DNA of 64,000 nucleotides, taken from assembly GCA_910822395.1 (NCBI GenBank), contig OU365335.1, positions 124,001 to 188,000 on the forward strand, read 5' to 3'. Under the pieces are notes generated by a model. That model was not told where the DNA came from, did not search any database, and worked only from the letters and a program-made list of their open reading frames with translations. Source of the stretch: Pseudoclavibacter triregionum (lineage in GTDB: Bacteria > Actinomycetota > Actinomycetes > Actinomycetales > Microbacteriaceae). Both the position numbers and the translations under genes were made by a program. Positions 15,830-29,281 of this stretch are shown in pieces; position 1 is the first letter of the stretch; the number at the start of each line of letters is the position of its first letter.

Positions 15830-18400
15830 ATGCCCGGAATGAACCTCACGCGCGCCGAGGCGCAGGAGCGCCGCGCGATCATCGACGTCGAGTCCTACGA
15901 CGTCGCGCTCGACCTCACCGTCGCCGACGACGTGTTCCGCTCCACGACCATCGTCGAGTTCGGCGCCCAGGAGGGCGCCTCGAGCTTCATCGACGCGATC
16001 ACCCGCGCCGTGCACCGCGTCGAGCTCAACGGGGTCGAGCTCGACCCCGCCGAGGTCGCCGACGGCGTGCGCATCCAGCTTCCGGGCCTCCAGGAGCGCA
16101 ACCGCCTCGTCATCGAGGCCGACATGATCTACATGAACACGGGCGAGGGCCTCCACCGCTTCGTCGACCCGGTCGACGGCGAGGTCTACCTCTACTCGCA
16201 GTTCGAGGTGCCGGACGCCCGCCGCATGTACCCGGTCTTCGAGCAGCCCGACATGAAGGCCGCCTTCACCTTCCGGGTCACGGCCCCGAGCCGCTGGCAG
16301 GTCGTCTCGAACCAGCCGACCCCCGAGCCCGAGCGCCTCGACGACGAGCGCTCGATCTGGAACTTCGCTCCCACGCCGCGCATCTCGAGCTACATCACGG
16401 CGCTCGTCGCCGGCCCCTACGTCGTGCGCCGCGACGAGCTCACGAGCTGCGACGGACGAACGATCCCGCTCGGCGTCTTCTGCCGCGCCTCGCTCGAGGA
16501 GCACCTCGACGCCGAGTACATCGTCGACATCACCAAGCGCGGCTTCGAGTTCTTCGAGGGCGCCTTCGGCGTGCCCTACCCCTTCGAGAAGTACGACCAG
16601 CTCTTCGTGCCCGAGTACAACATGGGCGCGATGGAGAACGCGGGCTGCGTCACCTTCACCGAGACCTACGTCTTCCGCTCGAAGGTCGCCGACGCCGTGC
16701 GCGAGCGCCGGGTCGTGACGATCCTCCACGAGCTCGCCCACATGTGGTTCGGCGACCTCGTGACGATGAAGTGGTGGAACGACCTCTGGCTCAATGAGTC
16801 GTTCGCCGAGTTCATCTCGACCCTCGCCTGCGCCGAGACCACCGAGTGGACCGAGGCGTGGACGACCTTCGCCTCGATGGAGAAGGCCTGGGCCTACCGC
16901 GAGGACCAGCTCCCCGGCACGCACCCGATCGTCGCGGAGATCCGCGACCTCGACGACGTGCAGGTGAACTTCGACGGCATCACGTACGCGAAGGGCGGCT
17001 CCGTCCTCAAGCAGCTCTTCTTCTGGGTCGGCCGCGAGGCGTTCCTGAAGGGCGTCTCGGCGTACTTCGGCAAGCACGCCTGGGGCAACACGGAGCTCGA
17101 GGACCTCCTCGTCGAGCTCGAGTCGGCCTCCGGCCGCGACCTGCGCGACTGGTCGGCGAAGTGGCTCGAGACGGCCGGCGTGAACACGCTCCGCCCGATC
17201 ATCGAGGAGGGCGAGGACGGCACGATCTCGGCGTTCGCGATCGAGCAGACGGCCCACCCGGACTACCCGACGATCCGCCCGCACCGCCTCGCTGTCGGCC
17301 TCTACGAGCTCCGCCCCGGCGGCGAGGGCCACGGCGCGCGCCTCGAGCGCGTCGACCGCCTCGAGCTCGACGTCGACGGCGAGCGCACCGAGGTGCTCGA
17401 GCTCGTCGGCCGCCGCCGCCCGGACCTCGTCCTCCTCAACGACGACGACCTCTCGTACGCGAAGATCCGCCTCGACGAGCGCTCGCTGCAGACCGTCGTC
17501 GAGCACCCCGAGGCGCTCGTCTCGCCGATAGCCCGCGCGCTCGTGCTCGGCTCGGTCTGGGACGCGACGCGCGACGCCGAGATGCGCCCGCGCGACTTCG
17601 TGCGGATGATCCTCGCCGCGGTCGGCTCGGAGACCGAGTCGACGACGCGACGCACGATCCTCGCCCAGCTCGCGACCGCCGCCCAGCACTACGTCGCGCG
17701 CGCGGACCGCGAGGAGATCCTCGAGGTCGCCACCGACGAGCTCTGGAGCCTCGCGCAGGACGCCGAGCCCGGCTCCGACGCCCAGTTCGGCCTCGTGAAG
17801 GCCTTCGCCGGCCTCGCCCACGCGCCCGCGCACCTCGACGCCGTGGAGGGCCTCTTCGAGGGCCGCGAGCGCCTCGAGGGCCTCGACATCGACACCGACC
17901 TCGGCTGGGAGCTGCTCATCGCGCTCGTCGCCGGCGGCCGCCGCGGCGAGGACGACATCGCCGCGCGCCTCGAAGCCGACCGCACCGCCGACGGCGAACG
18001 CTCGGCCGCGCACGCCCGCGCCGCGATCCCCACCGCCGAAGCCAAGGAGGCCGTCTGGCGCCGCTGCATCGTCGAGCCGGGCGCGACGAACGACATCGTC
18101 CGCGCGAGCGCCCTCGGCTTCGCCCGCGTCTCCGACGAGTCGCTCCTCGAGCCGTACATCGACCGCTACTTCGCGGTCGTCGACGACCTCTGGGCGACCC
18201 GCTCGTTCCACATGGCCGAGTTCCTCATCGAGGGCTTCTTCCCCGACGAGCTGCCCTCGGCCCGGGTCCGCGACGCGGCGACCGCGTGGCTTGACGCGCA
18301 CGAGGACGCCCCGGCGGCGCTGCGCCGGATGATCCTCGAGGGCCGCGCCGGCGTCGAGCGCGCCATCGCGGCGCAGGAGCGCGACGCCCGCGAGAGCTAG
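15830..18400 (+). CDS. pepN: Aminopeptidase N, M1 family
   Basis: Cytoplasmic zinc aminopeptidase releasing N-terminal residues from peptides. 856 residues, the usual size for actinobacterial PepN. The exopeptidase motif GAMEN is at about 265, the zinc site HELAHMWFGD at about 300 with the third ligand in WLNESFAEF 18 residues later, and an ERAP1-like C-terminal helical domain fills the rest. Starts at ATG 15830 (CCCACAATG). Its neighbourhood matches Rv2467 near Rv2466c in M. tuberculosis. Confidence 0.96.
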   Translation: MPGMNLTRAEAQERRAIIDVESYDVALDLTVADDVFRSTTIVEFGAQEGASSFIDAITRAVHRVELNGVELDPAEVADGVRIQLPGLQERNRLVIEADMIYMNTGEGLHRFVDPVDGEVYLYSQFEVPDARRMYPVFEQPDMKAAFTFRVTAPSRWQVVSNQPTPEPERLDDERSIWNFAPTPRISSYITALVAGPYVVRRDELTSCDGRTIPLGVFCRASLEEHLDAEYIVDITKRGFEFFEGAFGVPYPFEKYDQLFVPEYNMGAMENAGCVTFTETYVFRSKVADAVRERRVVTILHELAHMWFGDLVTMKWWNDLWLNESFAEFISTLACAETTEWTEAWTTFASMEKAWAYREDQLPGTHPIVAEIRDLDDVQVNFDGITYAKGGSVLKQLFFWVGREAFLKGVSAYFGKHAWGNTELEDLLVELESASGRDLRDWSAKWLETAGVNTLRPIIEEGEDGTISAFAIEQTAHPDYPTIRPHRLAVGLYELRPGGEGHGARLERVDRLELDVDGERTEVLELVGRRRPDLVLLNDDDLSYAKIRLDERSLQTVVEHPEALVSPIARALVLGSVWDATRDAEMRPRDFVRMILAAVGSETESTTRRTILAQLATAAQHYVARADREEILEVATDELWSLAQDAEPGSDAQFGLVKAFAGLAHAPAHLDAVEGLFEGRERLEGLDIDTDLGWELLIALVAGGRRGEDDIAARLEADRTADGERSAAHARAAIPTAEAKEAVWRRCIVEPGATNDIVRASALGFARVSDESLLEPYIDRYFAVVDDLWATRSFHMAEFLIEGFFPDELPSARVRDAATAWLDAHEDAPAALRRMILEGRAGVERAIAAQERDARES

Positions 18401-18410
18401 CCGCCCGCTC

Positions 18411-18470
18411 CCCCGCGGACCCCGGCTCCCGCCGCGCGTCGGCTCACATCCGGCGCCAGGGTCCGCGGGG
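18411..18470 (+). terminator. Inverted repeat after pepN, probable terminator
   Basis: CCCCGCGGACCC (18411-18422) and GGGTCCGCGGGG (18459-18470) are perfect 12-bp arms separated by 36 nt that can fold further. It lies just after the pepN stop and before the mscS ribosome binding site. Confidence 0.55.
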
Positions 18471-18510
18471 GATGCTGTCCGCTTCGCCCGATCGAGGAGG
18501 TCTCCCCCGC

Positions 18511-19521
18511 ATGCTCGCCCCGCTCGTCACCTGGAGCGATGTCACGACGGCCCTCGCGCCGTGGTCGACGCTGCTGTGGATCATCGCCTACGTCCTCGGC
18601 GGCGTCCTGCTCCACATCGTCCTGCGAGGGGCGATCCGCCGCTTCGTCGACGGGATCGTCTCGGGCGTGAAGCGCCGCCGCGGCGCCGACGACACCCAGG
18701 CGATCGCCGTGAAGTCGCCGCTCAACGCCGTCCGCACGGTGCAGCGCACGCGCACGATCGGCTCGGTGCTCCAGAACCTCGTCACGGTCGCCCTCGTCAT
18801 CATCGTGACGGTGCTCGTCGTCGCGAAGATCGACCCGGGCATCCTCGCCTCGCTCTCGCTGCTCTCGGCCGCGATCGGCGCGGGCCTCGGCTTCGGCGCG
18901 CAGCGCGTCGTCGGCGACGTCCTCAACGGCCTCTTCATGGTCATGGAGGACCAGCTCGGCGTCGGCGACGACGTCGACATGGGCCCGGCCTCCGGCATCG
19001 TCGAGAAGGTCGGCGTGCGCGTCACGCAGATCCGCGACGTGCACGGCACGCTCTGGTTCGTCCGCAACGGCGAGGTGACCCGCGTCGGCTCGAACTCGCA
19101 GGGCTGGAACCGCGCGATCATCGACCTCGCCGTGCCCTACGAGGAGGACATCGAGCGCGTGAAGGCGACGATGCTCGCGGCCGCCGCCGAGCTCGCCTCC
19201 GACCCCGACTGGCTCGACCGCTTCATCGAAGAGCCGAGCGTGTGGGGCATGGAGACCCTCTCGGCCGACGCGGTGGTCGTGCGCCTCGTCGCGAAGACGC
19301 GCGCCGGCCAGCGCTGGGAGGTCGAGCGCGAGCTGCGCGCCCGCATCCAGGCGGCCTTCAAGGCCGAGGGGATCTCGCTGCCGCCGCTCAACAGTATCGT
19401 CTTCAACGGGCCGAACGGCCTCGGCGTCGGGCCCGTGGACGCCTCCGGCACCGACCGCGTCGGCGCGAACCGCACGCTCGGCGAGGCCGGCCCCCGATCC
19501 GCACCCGCCCGAGAGGACTGA
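18511..19521 (+). CDS. MscS-family small-conductance mechanosensitive channel
   Basis: 336 residues from the ATG at 18511, chosen because GAGGAGGT sits 8-9 nt upstream; an ATG at 18472 lacks such a site. Three hydrophobic segments: LLWIIAYVLGGVLLHIVL, NLVTVALVIIVTVLVV and the pore helix ASLSLLSAAIGAGLGFGAQR, the Gly/Ala-rich TM3 of MscS. The beta domain GMGPASGIVEKVG..WFVRNGEV follows, then the alpha/beta C-terminal domain. Gives osmotic downshock relief. The glbO start is 2 nt downstream, so they are probably co-transcribed. Confidence 0.93.
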   Translation: MLAPLVTWSDVTTALAPWSTLLWIIAYVLGGVLLHIVLRGAIRRFVDGIVSGVKRRRGADDTQAIAVKSPLNAVRTVQRTRTIGSVLQNLVTVALVIIVTVLVVAKIDPGILASLSLLSAAIGAGLGFGAQRVVGDVLNGLFMVMEDQLGVGDDVDMGPASGIVEKVGVRVTQIRDVHGTLWFVRNGEVTRVGSNSQGWNRAIIDLAVPYEEDIERVKATMLAAAAELASDPDWLDRFIEEPSVWGMETLSADAVVVRLVAKTRAGQRWEVERELRARIQAAFKAEGISLPPLNSIVFNGPNGLGVGPVDASGTDRVGANRTLGEAGPRSAPARED

Positions 19522-19523
19522 CC

Positions 19524-20003
19524 ATGGCCGACGTGCACCTTCGCCAGGGCGAGGACGGCCCGACCGCCCTCCCCACGCTCTTCGACGAGGTCGGAGGCCA
19601 GCCGTTCTTCGACGAGCTCTGCACGCGCTTCTACGACCGCGTGCAGCGCGACGAGGTGCTCTGGCCGATGTACCCGGCGGACGACCTCGACGGGGCCATC
19701 CGCCGCCTCGCGCTCTTCCTCGGCCAGTTCTTCGGCGGCCCCGCGACGTACTCGGCCGAGCGCGGCCACCCGCGGCTGCGGATGCGCCACTTCCCCTTCC
19801 ACGTGAACCCCGAGGCGCGCGAGCACTGGCTCTCGCACATGACCGCCGCCGTCGAGGAGATGGGCCCCGCGCCGATCCACCGCGAGGCGATGCTCGACTA
19901 CTTCGACCGCGCCTCGACCGCGATGGTGAACACCTTCGAGCCGACGCCGCCGGTGGGCGAGCGCGGGCCGAAGGCGCCGACGGATCTCGGGCGGCTGAGC
20001 TAG
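19524..20003 (+). CDS. glbO: Group II truncated haemoglobin (GlbO)
   Basis: 159-residue oxygen- and NO-reactive haem protein. Key positions match trHbO of M. tuberculosis: B10 Tyr37 (RFY), CD1 Tyr50 (MYPADDL), proximal F8 His89 in HPRLRMRH and G8 Trp102. Long GGPATYSAERGHPR E/F loop is typical. It carries 15 extra N-terminal and about 20 extra C-terminal residues. Position after pepN/mscS recalls Rv2470 near Rv2467. Confidence 0.95.
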   Translation: MADVHLRQGEDGPTALPTLFDEVGGQPFFDELCTRFYDRVQRDEVLWPMYPADDLDGAIRRLALFLGQFFGGPATYSAERGHPRLRMRHFPFHVNPEAREHWLSHMTAAVEEMGPAPIHREAMLDYFDRASTAMVNTFEPTPPVGERGPKAPTDLGRLS

Positions 20004-20050
20004 CAGACGGCCCGCTTCCGATCTGACGGACCCGCTCGTTCAACCTCACG

Positions 20051-20084
20051 ACGAAGGCCCCGGCGCGATGCCGGGGCCTTCGTC
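20051..20084. terminator. Bidirectional terminator between glbO and gdhA
   Basis: ACGAAGGCCCCGGC pairs perfectly with GCCGGGGCCTTCGT around a 6-nt loop. It lies between the converging glbO and gdhA stops and can serve both. Confidence 0.8.
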
Positions 20085-20126
20085 GATGCGGGGCGGATGC
20101 CGAGTCTCGGCCTGCACCTTGCCGGC

Positions 20127-23442
<3,316 letters not shown>

Positions 23443-23491
23443 GCCCGCGACGGACGTCGGCTGGGACCCGCTGACGCCCGATAGACGGCCG

Positions 23492-23956
23492 TTAGCGGCC
23501 GACGCGGCGGAACGCGGCGGGCTCGCCGAGGTAGGGCTCCCAGGCGGTCTTCTCGGCGTCCGTCATGCGGCGGGGGCGCCCGGTCTGCGCGTCGATGAAG
23601 ACGATCGTCGAGCTCGCGACGACGTACTTCGTCGTGCCCTCGGCGTTCCAGATCTCGTACGCGACCTCGCAGCTCGCGGAGCCGAGCTTCGACGCCCACA
23701 GCTGCACGTCGAGCGGCTTCGACTGGTACTCGATGGGCGCGAGGTACTCGATCTCGTGGCGCGCGATGAGGGTGAGCGTCTCGCCGCCCTGCTCGGCCTC
23801 GATGACGGCGAGGGGGCGCTCGTCCTCGGGGTCGTCGCTGCGCCAGAAGGCGCGCACGCGGGCCTCCTCGAGGAGGGAGAGCACCTTCGAGTTGTTCACG
23901 TGGTTGTACGCGTCGAGGTCGCTCCAGCGGAGCCGGATGGGGACGTGGTAGCGCAT
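23492..23956 (-). CDS. 4HBT-type acyl-CoA thioesterase
   Basis: 154 residues, single hot-dog domain. The start RYHVPIRLRWSDLDAYNHVN contains the 4-hydroxybenzoyl-CoA thioesterase motif with catalytic Asp (DLDAYNHVNN). Cytosolic; substrate unknown. Converges on tesB and lies downstream of ettA in the same direction with a terminator between. Confidence 0.9.
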   Translation of the reverse strand: MRYHVPIRLRWSDLDAYNHVNNSKVLSLLEEARVRAFWRSDDPEDERPLAVIEAEQGGETLTLIARHEIEYLAPIEYQSKPLDVQLWASKLGSASCEVAYEIWNAEGTTKYVVASSTIVFIDAQTGRPRRMTDAEKTAWEPYLGEPAAFRRVGR

Positions 23957-24043
23957 GGCGCCTCCTGGAGGTCGTCGTGGGTGGAGGTCGGTCGGCGGGG
24001 CTCGCGGCGCACCTCGGATGCCGGCGTCCGCGGCCCCGGACGG

Positions 24044-24080
24044 GACCGGCCCCGGGCCCGGGTGGGCGGCGGGGCCGGTC
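24044..24080 (-). terminator. Terminator after ettA
   Basis: GACCGGCCCCG and CGGGGCCGGTC are perfect 11-bp arms with a 15-nt loop, 12 nt past the ettA stop on the minus strand. Confidence 0.6.
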
Positions 24081-24092
24081 GCCGGCGTGCCG

Positions 24093-25775
<1,683 letters not shown>

Positions 25776-25869
25776 GGCCTTCAGTCTAGGAGTTGGCGGG
25801 TGGTGGGATCGCGGGCGCTCGCGCGCCCCGGCGGCCGTTCGCGCGGGCGGACGGCCGGGTCTGGGGGCG

Positions 25870-26349
25870 CTACCAGTCGATCGGCTGCGTGCGGCCGATG
25901 AGGCAGTCGCCGGTCGAGATCGGCGCGGCGATCTCGGAGGCGTAGGCGCCGGCCACGCGCTGGCCGATGAGGCACTGGCCGCCGAGCTTCACCGACACGA
26001 TGATGTAGTCGGCCTCGAGGTCGACGCTCGTGCGGTCGAACGTCACCTCCATGTCCTCCTTCGAGAACCCGGCGGCGGCGAGCGCGTCGACGATCGCGTG
26101 CGAGCCCGCCTTCGGGTCGGCCGCGAGCGTGCGCTGGTTCACGTAGTCGAAGTACGGCTTGTTCTCGGCCGCGCCGCCGCCTGCGACCATCGTCGGCGCG
26201 GGGCCGGTGGGGGTCGCGATGGGGGCGGCGTTCGTGGCGGCCGGGGCTCCGGTGGGCGGCGGCGCCGGCTGGGCCGTCGTGCAGCCGGCGAGGGCGAGGA
26301 GCCCCGCGGCGGCGGCGATGAGCGGCAGCGAGCGGCGTCGGCGATCCAT
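25870..26349 (-). CDS. Secreted lipoprotein, DUF6993-like
   Basis: 159 residues. Positively charged MDRRRRSLPL, hydrophobic core and lipobox LALAGC make a lipoprotein signal peptide, followed by a Pro/Ala/Thr linker. The C-terminal domain contains two cysteines (GGQCLIGQR and STGDCLIGR) likely to form a disulfide, and ends TQPIDW. The pattern FSKEDMEVTFDRTSVDLEAD with CLIG..PIDW recalls DUF6993 of Microbacteriaceae. The ATG at 26349 gives a correct signal peptide. Function unknown. Confidence 0.8.
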   Translation of the reverse strand: MDRRRRSLPLIAAAAGLLALAGCTTAQPAPPPTGAPAATNAAPIATPTGPAPTMVAGGGAAENKPYFDYVNQRTLAADPKAGSHAIVDALAAAGFSKEDMEVTFDRTSVDLEADYIIVSVKLGGQCLIGQRVAGAYASEIAAPISTGDCLIGRTQPIDW

Positions 26350-26419
26350 CCGGCCCTTCCCGGCCGCGCGGGCGCGCGGCACCCGGCCATCCTAGGCCGG
26401 GCGCCGCGGCGCCTCCTGT

Positions 26420-26459
26420 CCGGGCCCGCCGCGCGCCCCGATCCGCGCGGCGGGCCCGG
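26420..26459 (-). terminator. Terminator after ssb
   Basis: CCGGGCCCGCCGCGCG and CGCGCGGCGGGCCCGG are perfect 16-bp arms with an 8-nt loop, 17 nt downstream of the ssb-like stop. Confidence 0.75.
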
Positions 26460-26476
26460 CATCCCCGCTCGACCGT

Positions 26477-27007
26477 CTAGAACGGCGGGGCGCCGACGAG
26501 CTCCCCGACGCCGGGCCGCGCCCACTCGTCGACCGGGCCCTCGCCCTGGCCTGCGGGAGCCGACGCGCCCGTCGCCGCGCCGGTGTCGCCGAAGGCGTCC
26601 TGCCCGCCCGCCGCGGCCGTCACGCTCGGACCTGCGGCGCGCTCCTCGCGCGGGTTGCGCACGAGCTTCGTCGTGCCCGCCGTGAGGTCGTGGCCGATGT
26701 GGTCGGCGACGAGGTCGACGCTCATGCCGGTCGAGCCGTCCTGCTTCTCGAAGGTGCTCACCTTGAGCGATCCGGTCACGAGGACGCGGTCGCCCTTCTC
26801 GATCGAGGCGAGCACGTTCTGGCCGAGCCGGCGCCAGGCGGTCACGGTGTACCAGTTCGTGCTCGCGTCGACCCAGCGCCCCGTCTCGCGGTCGAAGCGC
26901 CGCAGATGGGAGGCGAGCCGGAACGTGGCGAGCTCGGCGCCCTTCGCGGTCGTCCGCCGCTCGGGCGTGCTCCCCACGACGCCGGCGACGGCGATGGTCT
27001 CGGACAT
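26477..27007 (-). CDS. Single-stranded DNA-binding protein, actinobacterial variant
   Basis: 176 residues. OB fold: ETIAVAGVVGSTPERRTTAKGAELATFRLAS, NWYTVTAWRRLGQNVLASIEKGDRVLVTGSL. The tail is long, disordered and lacks the acidic DDDIPF-type tip of canonical SSB, ending VGAPPF. It is therefore a second, specialised SSB (SsbB-like) rather than the replication SSB of the rpsF-ssb-rplI operon. Confidence 0.88.
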   Translation of the reverse strand: MSETIAVAGVVGSTPERRTTAKGAELATFRLASHLRRFDRETGRWVDASTNWYTVTAWRRLGQNVLASIEKGDRVLVTGSLKVSTFEKQDGSTGMSVDLVADHIGHDLTAGTTKLVRNPREERAAGPSVTAAAGGQDAFGDTGAATGASAPAGQGEGPVDEWARPGVGELVGAPPF

Positions 27008-27171
27008 GGTCGGTCCCCCTTCCGCGCCGGTCCGTCCGGTCGCGTCCACGGCATCGTGGCGAGGAGCGGGCGCGGCCGCCAGCCGCGCGCCTGCGGCCTG
27101 GGGAGCGTTCCGCGAACGGGGCCTGTGAGCGGGCATCCGGCTCGCCGAGGAGGCGCCGAGCGGGCCCGGCC

Positions 27172-27702
27172 CTACGCCTCCCGCGCGTACTCCGCGAAGC
27201 GCCGGCGCACCTTCTGCACCTTCGGCACGGCGACGGCGAGGCAGTAGCCCTGGCCGGGGTTCTTCGCGAAGAAGTCCTGGTGGTAGTCCTCGGCCGTGAA
27301 GAACTCGCCGAGCGGCTCGATGCGGGTGACGAGGCCGCCCTCCCACCATCCGCTCGCGCGCTCGAAGGCGTCCTCGAAGGCCTCGCGCTGCGCGTCGTCG
27401 CGGTAGAACATCGCCGAGCGGTACTGGGTGCCGATGTCGTTGCCCTGGCGGTCGAGCTGGCGCGGATCGTGCATCGTGAAGAAGGCGTCGAGGACGACGT
27501 CTCGGGGCAGCTCCTCCGGGTCGAAGTCGACGCGGACGGCCTCGGCGTGGCCGGTCGCGCCCGTGCACACCTGCTCGTACGTGGGGTGGGGCGTCTCGCC
27601 GCCCGTGTAGCCGGAGACGACGTCGCGGACGCCGCGGAGGGAGCGGTAGGCGGCGTCGAGGCACCAGAAGCAGCCGCCGGCGAGGACGTAGGACTCGATC
27701 AT
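27172..27702 (-). CDS. msrA: Peptide methionine sulfoxide reductase A
   Basis: Reduces methionine-S-sulfoxide in proteins. 176 residues with the catalytic GGCFWCLDAAY near the N terminus (Cys11), GYTGGETPHPTYEQVCTGAT and GHAEAVRVDFDP. C-terminal AEDYHQDFFAKNPGQGYC is typical. Diverges from the small gene at 27819 across about 115 bp. Confidence 0.96.
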   Translation of the reverse strand: MIESYVLAGGCFWCLDAAYRSLRGVRDVVSGYTGGETPHPTYEQVCTGATGHAEAVRVDFDPEELPRDVVLDAFFTMHDPRQLDRQGNDIGTQYRSAMFYRDDAQREAFEDAFERASGWWEGGLVTRIEPLGEFFTAEDYHQDFFAKNPGQGYCLAVAVPKVQKVRRRFAEYAREA

Positions 27703-27818
27703 GCCGACGAGTGTAGGCGACGGGGCCGGGGGCGCGGCAGAGCGCCGTCGCGGGCCGCGGCGGCGACCGAGGCGAGCCCGGATCTCGGAACGTCCGAGGT
27801 GCGATCTACCGTGCGGGC

Positions 27819-28193
27819 ATGAACGTCACCCGGCTCGTTCCCCTCACCGCGCCGCTCGCGGTCGAGCGCCGCGGCCTCCGCTGCCTGCAGGTGAGCGCCG
27901 CCCTCTGGCGCGTCACCCGGCCCGACGGTGCGATCGTCGGCTACCTCGAATCCCTCGACCCCGATCCCGTGCGCGACGGCCGGGATGTCGCGCAGCCGGT
28001 GCCGCTCGGCCCGCGCCCGATCCTCGACGTCGCCGCCGAGGAGGCGCGGCGCGCTCCCGACCGCGTCATCGCCAAGCGGATGACCGCCGACCGCCGCGGC
28101 TTCATCGAGCTCGGGCGGTTCCGCGATCTCGACGAGGCGATCGACGCGCTGGGCTGGGATGCGGGCTCGGCGCGGCGGCCGGCGGGCGCCTAG
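27819..28193 (+). CDS. Small conserved hypothetical protein, 124 aa
   Basis: No family recognised. N-terminal strand-rich half includes RCLQVSAALWRVTRPDGAIV and GYLESLDP; C-terminal half has RVIAKRMTADRRGFIELGRF followed by an acidic helix. No signal or membrane segment. Starts at ATG 27819 and converges on nadE. Base composition and absence of a competing frame support a real gene. Confidence 0.65.
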   Translation: MNVTRLVPLTAPLAVERRGLRCLQVSAALWRVTRPDGAIVGYLESLDPDPVRDGRDVAQPVPLGPRPILDVAAEEARRAPDRVIAKRMTADRRGFIELGRFRDLDEAIDALGWDAGSARRPAGA

Positions 28194-28230
28194 GCGCCAC
28201 GCAGGTCGGTCCGCGGCGGCGGGAGCCCGC

Positions 28231-29073
28231 TCAGGCGTCCTGGTCCGGCTGCGTGCGCCACCAGGTGTCGGTGGGCAGCACGGGGAGGTGGCGCTTGTGG
28301 CGGCTGCGCTCGTAGAGCGACTCGATGCGCTCGGCGACCTCGTCCGGCACCTCGCGGCCCGTGAGGTAGGCGTCGATCTGCTCGTAGGGCAGGCCGAGCT
28401 CGACCTCGTCGAGCTGGCCGGGCTTCGCGTCGAGGAGGTCGGCCGTCGGAGGCTTGCGCCAGAGGCGCTCCGGCGAGCCGAGCTCGCGCATGAGCTGGCG
28501 TCCCTGCTCCTTCGTGAGCCCCGCGATCGGGTTGAGGTCGGTGCCGCCGTCGCCGTACTTCGTGTAGAAGCCGGTCACGGCCTCGGCGGCCTGGTCGGTG
28601 CCGACGACGAGGGCGCCGCGCTGGCCGGCGATGGCGTACTGCGCGATCATCCGCATGCGGGCCTTGATGTTGCCGCGGTGGTAGTCGGCGAGCTCCTCGG
28701 GCAGGGCCGTCTCGAACTCGGCCTCCATGCCGTCGACGGCGCGCTTGATGTTGAAGGTCACCGTCTCGTCGGGGCGGATGAACTCGAGCGCGAGCTGCGC
28801 GTCCGACTCGTCCTGCTGCACCCCGTACGGGAGGCGGACGGCCGTGAAGCGCGCCTCCACGCCCTCCTCGCGGAGACCCTCGACCGCGAGCTGGCAGAGC
28901 CGGCCCGTGAGGGAGGAGTCCTGCCCGCCGGAGATGCCGAGGACGAGGCCCTTGGCCTTCGTGGTCCGGAGGTAGTCCTGGATGAACCCGACGCGCGCGC
29001 CGATCTCCCCCGCGGGCTCGATCTCGGGCTGGACGCGGAGGGCGGCGATGATGGACTTCTGCTGTGCTCGCAT
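28231..29073 (-). CDS. nadE: NAD synthetase, ammonia-dependent
   Basis: Amidates nicotinic acid adenine dinucleotide to NAD. 280 residues, size of NH3-dependent NadE. P-loop SGGQDSS at 48-54, [40 protein letters not shown] and the C-terminal RSRHKR motif. The ATG at 29073 lies one base after the 3' end of tRNA-Arg, leaving no room for a ribosome binding site unless it lies inside the tRNA. The start agrees with the family N terminus ([16 protein letters not shown]). Confidence 0.95.
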   Translation of the reverse strand: MRAQQKSIIAALRVQPEIEPAGEIGARVGFIQDYLRTTKAKGLVLGISGGQDSSLTGRLCQLAVEGLREEGVEARFTAVRLPYGVQQDESDAQLALEFIRPDETVTFNIKRAVDGMEAEFETALPEELADYHRGNIKARMRMIAQYAIAGQRGALVVGTDQAAEAVTGFYTKYGDGGTDLNPIAGLTKEQGRQLMRELGSPERLWRKPPTADLLDAKPGQLDEVELGLPYEQIDAYLTGREVPDEVAERIESLYERSRHKRHLPVLPTDTWWRTQPDQDA

Positions 29074-29074
29074 G

Positions 29075-29147
29075 CGCCCCCGACAGGATTCGAACCTGTG
29101 ACCGGCGGATTAGAAGGCCGCTGCTCTGTCCGCTGAGCTACGGAGGC
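29075..29147 (-). tRNA. tRNA-Arg(TCT)
   Basis: Minus-strand cloverleaf: acceptor arms GCCTCCG/CGGGGGC (one T-G pair), D-arm TAGCTCAGCGGACAGAGCA, anticodon loop CTTCTAA giving TCT, T-arm CAGGTTCGAATCCTG, discriminator G. No encoded CCA. Immediately upstream of nadE. Confidence 0.93.
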
Positions 29148-29281
29148 TGGGACCTCGCAAGCGTACTCTGCGGGGCTCCGCACGCCCAGGAGCGGGCATC
29201 CGCCGCGCTGGGAGCCCGCCGCACGAGCCGCCGCGGCGCGCTCCCATCGCCCATTGCGCCGCGGCCGGATACGGTCGAGCC

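Noticed and set aside
18472-18510. Longer mscS start at ATG 18472
   Set aside because: It overlaps the inverted repeat after pepN and has no ribosome binding site, whereas ATG 18511 follows GAGGAGGT.
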